In this document: in pieces, positions 54,297 to 62,436 of the stretch | Layout of the letters: every line of letters starts with the position of its first letter | Numbering within the stretch: position 1 is the stretch's first letter | NCBI RefSeq assembly: GCF_023913735.1 | Contig: NZ_JAMXBH010000024.1 | Span: 1-64,000, forward strand | From: Pseudarthrobacter raffinosi | GTDB taxonomy: Bacteria; Actinomycetota; Actinomycetes; Actinomycetales; Micrococcaceae | Length of the DNA stretch: 64,000 nucleotides | Reading direction: 5' to 3' | Translations under genes and position numbers: made by a program | Notes under the pieces: model-generated | Told to the model about the DNA's origin: nothing | The model's database searches: none | The model's input: the letters and a program-made list of their open reading frames with translations, nothing else

Positions 54297-55510
54297 GCGT
54301 GACCGGCGAACCCGGGCAGACCCTGGAAGTGGGCAAGCCGTTCATCTCTGTGGCCCCGTCGGGGCGCCGGTTCCTGCGGCTGAAGCCGCGGCAGAAACGT
54401 ACCGCGAGGAGGAAGGCCGGGTCAGGAAACGTGCTGATCGGTTACGGGACTCCCGGCGGCAGTGGCACCACCCGGGCGGACGAGAGCCCCGCCGGGTGGC
54501 TTCAGGCTCGTCCAACGACAGCGCCCCCCGGAGCCGGAGGCCCAGAAGGCGGCCGATGACCTGCTGCTGCTCCGCACCAGGGTCCCGGGGAAGCTGGGCG
54601 CGGTTATCTCCCCGCTGGTCCGGCGGATAGCCCGGGAACACGGCGTTGACCTCGGAGCGGTGCACGGGTCCGGCGACAGGCGGGCTGATCATGAGCAAGG
54701 ACGTGGGGGGCGGCTATCGGCAGTCCGGAGCCGTCTACGGCAGATTCAATCTTCACCGCTGAACCTTAAGTAGTCCGGCAGGCTCAAACACCAAGGCCAA
54801 GCCGGGCGCAGAAGGAACTGACTCCCGCACAGGTCTGGGCATTTCCGCCCGGACACCGGTCAAGGGTGTCCGCAAAGCCGTGGCCGCCAACATGTCGCGC
54901 AGCCGCTCGGAGATCCCTGAGGCCACCCTCTGGGTGGACGTTGATGCCAACCGCTCTGGTGGAATTCCTGGCAGGCCTCAAGAAGGCTGATCCGCATAAT
55001 ACGCCGGGCCTGCTCGCCTTCATCGCACGTTTTGTCACCGCTGGGTTCAAACGATTCCCGGACCTGAACACCAGCATCGAAACTGCTGCCGACGGCTCCC
55101 AGGAGATCATTGGCTTCGCCGGAATCAACCTCGGTATCGCGGCCCAGACGGACCACGGACTGATGGTTCCGTCCATCCCTAACGCGGACAAACTCATCGC
55201 CCGCGAACTGTACGCGGAGATCTGCCGTCGTGCGCGACGGAAAAGCGACGCCGGAGCAACTGGTCAGCGGCACCTTCACCCTGAACAACTACGGCGTCTT
55301 CGGGGTGGACGGTTCCGCAGCCATCATCAACCACCCCGAGGTGGCAATCCTCGGAGTTGGCCGCATCATCGACAAGCCGTGGGTGGTGGACGGCGAACTC
55401 GCCGTCCGCAAAGTCACCGAACTGACCCTGACCTTCGACCACCGCGCATGCGACGGCGGCACGGCGGCCGGGTTCCTTCGGTTTGCAGTTGATGCTATTG
55501 AGAACCCGGG
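54297..55510 (+). pseudogene. Decayed copy of 2-oxoacid dehydrogenase E2 gene
   Basis: The stretch follows the E2 gene at 62437-63828 from about codon 64 to near its end. Shared text includes KAGSGNVLIGYGTPGGSG, then (in another frame) LLLLRTRVPGKLGAVISPLV, and a third with DGSQEIIGFAGINLGIAAQT and TFTLNNYGVFGVDGSAAII. At least three frame changes separate these pieces and the lipoyl domain is missing. The DHRACDGG catalytic motif survives. It lies between the polymerase and an acyltransferase of the polysaccharide locus, far from any E1 gene. Confidence 0.9.
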
Positions 55511-55649
55511 ATCGGTGCCGTCCTCCCGTGGGCAGCGAGTCACGTTGTTGGCCACGTCCAGCTGGCGCCCAGCCGGCAGTCAGCTGGGCTTATGGACTCT
55601 TCCCTATGCTTGTTGAGTGAATTTTTGGTCAAGTAGTGGAATCCCGAAC

Positions 55650-56822
55650 ATGAAGGAACGCCCGTTGGCGCCCGAAACCGGGCTGCTGTCCGGTCGGCAG
55701 CACGCACTCGATGGCCTGCGAACCGTCGCGGTAGCGGGGGTATTTCTCTTCCACACCGTCACTGGGTTCGCCCCCGGTGGATCCATTGGCGTGGACGTTT
55801 TCTTCACGCTCAGTGGCTTTGTCATCACTCTCCTGATCATGAAGGAGTACCGCTCCACGGGCCGGCTGCGCGTGGGAGTTTTCTACGCCAAACGGCTCGT
55901 GCGGCTCTGGCCTGCGCTGCTGGTTCTTTGCGCTGTCATCGTTATCGGTGGTCTGGGCTTCCCGTCGTCGGGGTGGGGCGGCCAGGCAGCCGATGCCATA
56001 CCGGCGGCTGTCTACGTGATGAATCTGTCCAACTTCGGAGCCTTCGGTTCCTCGACCGGCGGCGGCGCTCTGAGCCCAACGTGGACCCTCGCCGTCGAGG
56101 AGCAGTTCTACCTGATCTGGCCAGTGCTCCTTCTGTTGATGCTGCGGTTCTGGAAGGTCCGCACAGTCGCCTGGATAACCGCCGTCCTGGCGGCGGCGTT
56201 CCTCGTTTCACGGTTCTTCCTGGTCTCAGGCGGGGCATCGCTGGCCCGGCTGTACAACGGGCCGGATACAAGGGCTGACGAGTTGCTGCTGGGGTGCGCC
56301 GTGGCTCTGGTGTTGACGTCCATCAGCCCGGGCTCGCGGCTCCATGTCCAACTGCAGGCCGGTGTCCGCCGGAGCGGTCCGTTGGCGGGACTCGCCCTGG
56401 TGCTGACCGTGTTCACACTCAAAGAGCCGACCGCACCCGGAGCCTGGTTCGATATCTTCTGGACCGTCGGTCCCACTTTCTTGGCACTATTGGCCGGGCT
56501 CGTCATTGGATGGCTTGTCCTGCTGCCGGATGGCCTCATCTCAAGGGTCCTGGGCCACCGCTGGCTTTCCCGCCCGGGCCGGGACCTGTCCTATGGAATC
56601 TACCTCTGGCACTTGCCGGTCTTTATCCTGCTGATTCCCCTAGTCCCATCGCTCGCCGTCCGCGTACCGCTGACCGCAGCCCTGACCGTGCTGATGGCTT
56701 ACGGATCATTCCGTTTTGTGGAGCGGCCCATCCGCCGATGGGCCTCCAGAAGGTTGGAGCCCGCCGTCGTCCGTCCCGTCCCGCAGCCCGCCCGGGAGCT
56801 GGAGCTAGCCGGACGGACCTAG
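55650..56822 (+). CDS. Acyltransferase 3 family protein (OafA/YrhL-like)
   Basis: The 390-residue membrane protein has HALDGLRTVAVAGVFLFHTV (catalytic His), GGSIGVDVFFTLSGFVITLL, LSPTWTLAVEEQFYLIWPVL and SYGIYLWHLPVFILLIPLVP, with about ten helices. It O-acylates surface sugars. An SGNH hydrolase follows at 57140; in many OafA proteins the two domains are fused. Start may also be GTG 55617. Confidence 0.87.
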   Translation: MKERPLAPETGLLSGRQHALDGLRTVAVAGVFLFHTVTGFAPGGSIGVDVFFTLSGFVITLLIMKEYRSTGRLRVGVFYAKRLVRLWPALLVLCAVIVIGGLGFPSSGWGGQAADAIPAAVYVMNLSNFGAFGSSTGGGALSPTWTLAVEEQFYLIWPVLLLLMLRFWKVRTVAWITAVLAAAFLVSRFFLVSGGASLARLYNGPDTRADELLLGCAVALVLTSISPGSRLHVQLQAGVRRSGPLAGLALVLTVFTLKEPTAPGAWFDIFWTVGPTFLALLAGLVIGWLVLLPDGLISRVLGHRWLSRPGRDLSYGIYLWHLPVFILLIPLVPSLAVRVPLTAALTVLMAYGSFRFVERPIRRWASRRLEPAVVRPVPQPARELELAGRT

Positions 56823-57045
56823 GCGCTCCTTCGCGCCGACACGACGGTCTGCAGCCTGAGCACGATCGAGGAGGCCAGCGCCACCGTCGGGATCGGGCGC
56901 TTTGGTGACCAGGCCGTCGTCGACCATTACCCGGGCCCCTGCCCCCGGACCATTCTCCGCGGATGTCCGCCATCAGGTTGGTGGCGCCCAGCAGCATACT
57001 GACGTGCACATCGTGCCCGCACACGTGGATCGCGCCAGCCACCGC
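56823..57045 (-). pseudogene. Fragments of an M20D-type amidohydrolase
   Basis: Minus-strand frames give IHVCGHDVHVSMLLGATNLM, the metal-binding CGHDxH motif, then (shifted) ARVMVDDGLVTKAPDPD and SIVLRLQTVVSARRS, all recognisable M20D peptidase/aminoacylase segments in the right order but with pieces missing. Inactive remnant between the acyltransferase and the SGNH gene. Confidence 0.6.
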
Positions 57046-57139
57046 CGAGACGGATCACCTCTTACCTGAACGTGCTGAGGTTCTCCGCGACGCCGCCGGT
57101 ATGATGTGCCGGGTGACGAGAAACGGTGGTGGACTTAAC

Positions 57140-57937
57140 ATGACCAAGCAGGAATGGATCAAGTACGGTGCACTCTTTCTGCTGGCCGCCGTTGCCTTCG
57201 GGGTAGCAGGAATCGCCCTGACGAATCCGCGCGGCCCAGGCGAAGCCGTAAGCCCAGTGACGGCAAGCTCTCCGGTGGCCACGCCGACTGCTACGGCGAC
57301 ACCGGCACCCACAGCCACTGCAACGGCCCAACAGCTGAAAATTCAGCTTCCCGCCCAGCCCGTCCTCCTGATTCTTGGCGACTCGTACACTGTCGGTGTG
57401 GGCGCGGACCAGCCGGGCCAGGGGTGGGCGTACCTTGTTGCCGGCTCGCTCGGATACCCCACCAACATCGACGGTGTGGGCGGAACCGGCTTCGCGTGGG
57501 GCGGTGGTCCGCAGGACAACCAGGCTCGTGAGTACGAAGTCCGGTTGCGGGAAATCGCTGAGGATCCGCGCTTCGTCCCCAACGTCCTCATACTGCAAGG
57601 CGGCCAGAACGACGCCCTGATCACCAGCCCTGATGAAATTCAAACCGCCACGGCGCAGACAATCGAGGCGGCCCGCAGGTTGTGGCCCGGCGTCCAGGTA
57701 ATTGTTCTTGGGCCCTCGGCCCCCCAGCCGTTAGCGGAGGAACTCCAAGGTGCGAACAGCGCCGTCCGCGCCGGGGCCGCAGCCGCTGGAGCTCCGTTCA
57801 TCGACGCCTCCGAGGCCGGCTGGTTCACGGGTGCCAACAGCCCGGGATTCGACTTTGACGGTGCGCACCCGAACACCGCCGGCCACGCGCATCTTGCTGA
57901 GAAGTTCCTGGAGTCCTGGGCCACGCTGATTCAGTGA
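57140..57937 (+). CDS. Membrane-anchored SGNH hydrolase
   Basis: The 265-residue protein has an N-terminal helix (KYGALFLLAAVAFGVAGIAL), a Thr/Pro/Ala linker and an SGNH domain: LLILGDSYTVGVGADQPGQG (block I Ser), Gly in GGVGGTGFAWGG, Asn in LILQGGQNDALI and FDGAHPNTAGHAHL (Asp/His). It acts outside the membrane, perhaps removing or transferring acyl groups from polysaccharide, in line with the acyltransferase upstream. ATG 57140 follows GGTGGTGGA. Confidence 0.85.
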   Translation: MTKQEWIKYGALFLLAAVAFGVAGIALTNPRGPGEAVSPVTASSPVATPTATATPAPTATATAQQLKIQLPAQPVLLILGDSYTVGVGADQPGQGWAYLVAGSLGYPTNIDGVGGTGFAWGGGPQDNQAREYEVRLREIAEDPRFVPNVLILQGGQNDALITSPDEIQTATAQTIEAARRLWPGVQVIVLGPSAPQPLAEELQGANSAVRAGAAAAGAPFIDASEAGWFTGANSPGFDFDGAHPNTAGHAHLAEKFLESWATLIQ

Positions 57938-57980
57938 GCCGCCTTCTGCGGACGCGGCGATTCCTCTGGGACACCAGCTA

Positions 57981-58454
57981 CTAGCGGGTATCAACATCCT
58001 CAAACACCAGAAAAGTCTGCGTGTCCTGGACGCCCGGCATGGCCTGCAGCTGATCGAAAATCACCCGCCGTAGGTCGGTGTTGTCGATGGCGCGCACCAG
58101 CAGGATCACATCAAAATCGCCTCCCACGAGCGCGATGTGGTGGACCTCCGGAATCGCGCGGAGCTGTTCGCGCAGCTCACGCCACGAATGCTGGCTCACC
58201 TTCAACGTCACGTAGGCGGAGGACTTGAGGCCCGCCTTGATGGGGTCCACCAAGGCCGTGAATTTGGTCAGCACGCCTTCGCCGGTCAGCCTGGCAATGC
58301 GGGTGTACGCGTGGGCCCGGGAGATGTGGACATTCTCGGCCACCTGCGTCACGGACATCCTCCCGTCCCGGGTGAGTTCGGCGATGATCCGGCGATCGAC
58401 GTCGTCCAACGGCACCTCGCCGGGCTCGCCTTCAAGTCGTGCCAATTCGTCCAC
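57981..58454 (-). CDS. Lrp/AsnC-family regulator (BkdR-like)
   Basis: The 157-residue protein starts at GTG 58454 and has the Lrp helix-turn-helix (LDDVDRRIIAELTRDGRMSV, TQVAENVHISRAHAYTRIAR) and a RAM ligand domain (SYVTLKVSQHSWRELREQLR). It is divergent from the branched-chain dehydrogenase genes, now separated from them by an inserted toxin-antitoxin pair. Such regulators sense branched-chain amino acids and activate bkd genes. Confidence 0.9.
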   Translation of the reverse strand: MDELARLEGEPGEVPLDDVDRRIIAELTRDGRMSVTQVAENVHISRAHAYTRIARLTGEGVLTKFTALVDPIKAGLKSSAYVTLKVSQHSWRELREQLRAIPEVHHIALVGGDFDVILLVRAIDNTDLRRVIFDQLQAMPGVQDTQTFLVFEDVDTR

Positions 58455-58557
58455 CGCTCCCGCTCGTTGCCCAGATCACATTTCAATTCGTCTTCCAGAG
58501 TAGGTCCATACGGCGGAATCTTCCACGATTTGGCGAACTACTGGATACGAAACTTCC
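58438..58557. repeat. 120-bp direct repeat, lrp-proximal copy
   Basis: This stretch and 59941-60060 align over 120 bases without gaps with about ten differences by hand count. It holds the first codons of the lrp gene and its upstream region. See the second copy for its bkd side. Confidence 0.9.
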
Positions 58558-58588
58558 CTCAGGGACGGTTAGCGGTGGTGGGGCGTGT

Positions 58589-59218
58589 TCAGAGGACGAT
58601 GTTGCTGGTGTAACGGATCTTCGCAGCAGCTGCCATCACATCGGAGACGATGCCCGGCGCGTTCAGGGGTGAGGAGAACTCTGGGGCGGCCGGTATGGCG
58701 TCCTCGGTCCACAGTGTCACCACCTTGCGACTCAGGGCCATGGCCGAGAGGGAGTACACGCCATCAAGGTCCGGCCACGTCTCATGGATGGCACGGGCCC
58801 AGGCTCGGGTTCGCTCCTTCTCGCCGAAAGCGATCTGCGCAGAACCGCCGGCCGGCAGCAGCCAGTCTCCCGTGAGGTCGGCCAGTACGAGGTCACGCGT
58901 GGTACTAAACGCCGTGACGTAAGGGTCGTCGCGGTCGACGTCAACGAAACGGGTCAGCTGGAATACCTCCGCCAAGCACGTCAGCACATCCTCACCGAGG
59001 TAGGCGGCACCCAGCGGCGCGGCATCACCTGGCGGCAGCGGGTGAGGTTCCCAGCGTGAGCCCGGCACGGGCCCCCAGGTGCGCAGTCGGTTCCACGGCA
59101 CCACATGCCCCGAGGCGGTGAAGTGGATCCGCCACAGCACGGTGCCAGCCGGTATCGTCTTTGCTTCGTACCCCAGAGCCCGCAGGGTAGCCGCGTTCGG
59201 CGGGTACTGGTCCGGCAT
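58589..59218 (-). CDS. RES-domain toxin
   Basis: The 209-residue protein has the RES fold signature: Arg in GTVLWRIHFTASG, Gly-rich LGAAYLGEDVLTCLAEVFQL with the catalytic Glu, and ADLTGDWLLPAGGSAQIAFG. RES toxins degrade NAD+. ATG 59218 overlaps the antitoxin stop (ATGA), so the start is firm; a longer frame runs into the antitoxin gene. Confidence 0.85.
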   Translation of the reverse strand: MPDQYPPNAATLRALGYEAKTIPAGTVLWRIHFTASGHVVPWNRLRTWGPVPGSRWEPHPLPPGDAAPLGAAYLGEDVLTCLAEVFQLTRFVDVDRDDPYVTAFSTTRDLVLADLTGDWLLPAGGSAQIAFGEKERTRAWARAIHETWPDLDGVYSLSAMALSRKVVTLWTEDAIPAAPEFSSPLNAPGIVSDVMAAAAKIRYTSNIVL

Positions 59219-59802
59219 CAGTAGCCGGCCGCCAGTCCCTCGGCAAGGTCGACGACGACCTTCTTGCTGCCGCCGGCCTCCAGCCATGACTTGGCCGAGA
59301 CATGCATTCCGTTCAGGACCAGGTCGGGTTGGGGCGTCAGGAAGAACCCGGCCACCGCCTGCGGGTGCAGGTCGTCGGGCAACGCACCCAGAACGTCCTC
59401 CAAGGAGGGGATCGACTTGTCACCCGTATCGGTAAACTGCCATTGCGGGAAGGCTAGCTTGCCGTTGACCAGATACGAGTAGAGCTTCCGTGCCGACTTG
59501 TAGTGCCGGATGGTGGACGCGGACATGTGCATACGCTCGGCGACCTCGGCGGCCGTGAGGGCAGAAGCGTCAAAAACGAGCCGGGCGGCGGCGTTCGCCG
59601 CGGAGGCTATAGCGACGGCGGCATGGTCGGCTGCGATTCCCGAGTTCTTGTCCCAGAAGTCCCGGTCGCGTGCGGACAACTCGGCTGCCGTCGTGCTGCG
59701 GGTCATGTCTTCCAGGGCTGAGACCAGGTCCTGTTCAGAAAAAGAGGGACGGGCAGAGTTGATCCATGCATTGAGGGTGCCGGCCCCGTGGTCGGTTTTC
59801 AT
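59218..59802 (-). CDS. Xre/MbcA-ParS-like antitoxin
   Basis: The 194-residue protein has a helix-turn-helix (ALTAAEVAERMHMSASTIRH) and a C-terminal segment PDLVLNGMHVSAKSWLEAGG like the toxin-binding tail of RES-partner antitoxins. It is upstream of and overlaps the RES toxin. Its extra N-terminal helices (~70 residues) exceed the smallest forms. A small dyad CATT/AATG at about 59859-59870 may be its operator. Confidence 0.8.
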   Translation of the reverse strand: MKTDHGAGTLNAWINSARPSFSEQDLVSALEDMTRSTTAAELSARDRDFWDKNSGIAADHAAVAIASAANAAARLVFDASALTAAEVAERMHMSASTIRHYKSARKLYSYLVNGKLAFPQWQFTDTGDKSIPSLEDVLGALPDDLHPQAVAGFFLTPQPDLVLNGMHVSAKSWLEAGGSKKVVVDLAEGLAAGY

Positions 59803-59940
59803 TCCGGTGCGGCGGTCCTTGACAGCGATGATGTCTCCTAACGACCTCCACAGTCTATGCCATTGCTAATGATTGTGGGAAAGGAAGTTCTAGCCGCTTC
59901 CGATGAATGAAAGCGTCGCCCTGACCAATAAGGTCGGGGG

Positions 59941-60060
59941 CGTGCCAATTCGTCCACCGCTCCCGTCTGTAGCCCAGCTCATATTTCAATTCGTCTTCCA
60001 GAGTAGGTCCATCCGGCGGAACCTTCCACGATTTGCCGAAGTACTGGATACGAAACTTCC
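59941..60060. repeat. 120-bp direct repeat, bkd-proximal copy
   Basis: About 92% identical to 58438-58557. It carries a dead copy of the first lrp codons on the minus strand and now forms the promoter region of the E1alpha gene 47 bases on. Confidence 0.9.
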
Positions 60061-60107
60061 TCGAGGATGATACTGGAAGCGACTAGTGGCTACAGAAGGA
60101 CGGAACA

Positions 60108-61325
60108 ATGACGATCTCCGCGGACCACACTGCGCCGGACCAGGCCCAGCGTTTGCCGGCCGAAGATGCTGCATCCGAAGCGGTGCGCAAGTTCGGCATC
60201 ACGGTGGAGGACTACATGCTGCCTGCCCGGCACCAGATCCAGATGGTGGATCCGGAGGGACGGCTCAAAGCAGAAGGTGAGCAGGGCACCGAACCCGGCC
60301 ACGAATACCCGTTGCCCGCTGATGAGGAACTGCTAGCTGCCTACGAGCAGCTCGTCGTCGGACGCCGCGTCAACGACCAGAACTCGGCGCTGGTCCGCCA
60401 GGGGCGCATGGCCGTGTACCCGTCCAGCCACGGCCAGGAAGCCTGCCAGGTGGCAGCCGCACTCTGCCTTTCCGCCGGCGACTGGCTGTTCCCCACCTAC
60501 CGGGATGCCGTGGCGGTCATGGCACGCGGTGTTGATCCTGTGGAGACCATGACCATCTTCCGCGGTGACTGGCACAGCGGCTACGATCCGGCCAGGCACA
60601 AGGTGGGCATCCAGTGCACGCCGCTCACCACCCAGCTGCTGCATGGCGTGGGTGTGGCGCACGCGGCCAAGCTCCGCGGCGAAGACACCGTAGTCCTGGC
60701 GATGTGCGGGGACGGCGCCACCAGCGAAGGTGACTTCCATGAGGCCCTGAACTTCGCCGCCGTCTTCCACCTGCCCGTTGTCTTCTTCGTCCAGAACAAC
60801 AAGTACGCCATCTCGGTTCCGCTGGCGCACCAGTCCGTGGCGCCGTCGCTCGCCCATAAGGCCGTGGGTTACGGCATGGCCGGCGAACGGGTGGACGGCA
60901 ACGACGTCGTGGCCCTCCTCGCTGTGCTGGACCGGGCCGTGAAGCTCGCACGGGAAGGTTCCGGGCCGCTCCTCGTGGAGGCACACACGTACCGGATGCA
61001 GGCACACACCAACGCCGATGATGCCACCCGCTACCGGCAGGACAGCGAGGTGGCCGAGTGGCTGGCCAAGGATCCCATCAGCCGGATGAAGACGTACCTC
61101 ACCGGGCGGGGACTACTGGACGACGACGGCGCCGCGCGGATCGCGGAAAAGGCGGAAGCAGTTGCCACCCAACTCCGGGACGGCCTTGGCGAGGACGTTC
61201 CTGTGGACCCCCAGGAACTCTTCCGGCACGTGTTCTCGGTGCCCACACCACAGCTGAAAGAACAGTCAGCCATGCTGGCCGACGAACTTGCCCGCGATGC
61301 GTCATCTGAGGAGTCGCCGAAATGA
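60108..61325 (+). CDS. bkdA: Branched-chain 2-oxoacid dehydrogenase E1 alpha subunit
   Basis: The 405-residue protein has the thiamine diphosphate motif LAMCGDGATSEGDFHEALNF with VVFFVQNNKYAISVPLAHQS, and ALVRQGRMAVYPSSHGQEAC. It forms a heterotetramer with E1beta to decarboxylate 2-oxoacids from Leu, Ile and Val. The divergent Lrp regulator favours branched-chain over pyruvate as substrate. Overlaps the next gene by four bases. Confidence 0.88.
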   Translation: MTISADHTAPDQAQRLPAEDAASEAVRKFGITVEDYMLPARHQIQMVDPEGRLKAEGEQGTEPGHEYPLPADEELLAAYEQLVVGRRVNDQNSALVRQGRMAVYPSSHGQEACQVAAALCLSAGDWLFPTYRDAVAVMARGVDPVETMTIFRGDWHSGYDPARHKVGIQCTPLTTQLLHGVGVAHAAKLRGEDTVVLAMCGDGATSEGDFHEALNFAAVFHLPVVFFVQNNKYAISVPLAHQSVAPSLAHKAVGYGMAGERVDGNDVVALLAVLDRAVKLAREGSGPLLVEAHTYRMQAHTNADDATRYRQDSEVAEWLAKDPISRMKTYLTGRGLLDDDGAARIAEKAEAVATQLRDGLGEDVPVDPQELFRHVFSVPTPQLKEQSAMLADELARDASSEESPK

Positions 61326-62434
61326 GTCCGACCATCACCACCTCGTCCGAGGCGAACGGCAACGTCAGCGCAGCAACTGCGCGGGCTGCCGCTTCCGCCG
61401 CGGCGACTTTCGAGGCGTCGGGGCCTCAGCCTGTCACCATGGCCAAGGCCCTCAACACGGCATTGGCGGATGCGATGCACGCCGACCCGTCCGTCCTGGT
61501 CTTCGGCGAGGACGTGGGTCTCCTGGGCGGGGTTTTCCGCATCACGGACGGCCTGACCAAGACGTTCGGGGAGCAGCGCTGCTTCGATACGCCGCTGGCC
61601 GAGTCCGGCATTGTGGGCATGGCTGTGGGGATGGCCATGAACGGGATGCGGCCGGTGGTGGAGATGCAGTTCGATGCGTTTGCGTATCCGGCGTTCCAGC
61701 AGATCGTCAGCCACGTGGCCAAGATGCACAACCGCACCAGGGGCTTGGTGAAGCTGCCCATGGTGATCCGGGTTCCCTATGCCGGCGGGATCGGGGGAGT
61801 GGAGCACCACTGCGACTCCTCCGAGTCCTACTATGCCCACACCGCGGGCCTGAAGGTGTTCACCCCCGCCACGGTTGCCGACGCGTACCGGATGCTGCGG
61901 GAGGCCATTGATTCGGACGACCCCGTCATGTTTATGGAGCCCAAGAAGCTTTACTGGTCCAAAGACCTGGTGGACCTTGAGGATCTCCGGGTGCAGCGCT
62001 CGGCCAACGCAGCAGCCGGGACGTCCTCGGAAGGCCGGGCCGCCGTCGCCCGTCCCGGGACTGACGCAACGCTCATCGCCTACGGGCCGTCGGTGCCCAC
62101 GGCGCTGGCGGCGGCCGCGGCAGCTGCCGAGGAGGGGCGCTCGCTGGAAGTCATCGACGTCCGCTCCATCGTTCCGTTCGACGATGAGACCGTGTGCGCG
62201 TCCGTCCGTAAGACCGGCCGGGCCGTGGTGATCGCTGAAGCGCACGGCTTCGCGTCCGTGTCCTCCGAGATCGTGGCGCGGGTCCAGGAACGCTGCTTCC
62301 ACTACCTCGCCGCCCCCATCCGCCGCGTGACGGGATTTGATGTCCCGTACCCGGCGCCGAAGCTCGAGCACTACTACCTGCCCGGCGTGGACCGTATCCT
62401 CGACGCCGTAGACGACCTCCAGTGGGAGAACTGA
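61322..62434 (+). CDS. bkdB: Branched-chain 2-oxoacid dehydrogenase E1 beta subunit
   Basis: The 370-residue protein has VTMAKALNTALADAMHADPS, VFGEDVGLLGGVFRITDGLT, DTPLAESGIVGMAVGMAMNG and the C-terminal transketolase fold (LEVIDVRSIVPFDDETVCAS). The first ~30 residues are an Ala/Ser-rich extension. Partner of the preceding gene; E2 starts two bases after its stop. Confidence 0.9.
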   Translation: MSPTITTSSEANGNVSAATARAAASAAATFEASGPQPVTMAKALNTALADAMHADPSVLVFGEDVGLLGGVFRITDGLTKTFGEQRCFDTPLAESGIVGMAVGMAMNGMRPVVEMQFDAFAYPAFQQIVSHVAKMHNRTRGLVKLPMVIRVPYAGGIGGVEHHCDSSESYYAHTAGLKVFTPATVADAYRMLREAIDSDDPVMFMEPKKLYWSKDLVDLEDLRVQRSANAAAGTSSEGRAAVARPGTDATLIAYGPSVPTALAAAAAAAEEGRSLEVIDVRSIVPFDDETVCASVRKTGRAVVIAEAHGFASVSSEIVARVQERCFHYLAAPIRRVTGFDVPYPAPKLEHYYLPGVDRILDAVDDLQWEN

Positions 62435-62436
62435 CC

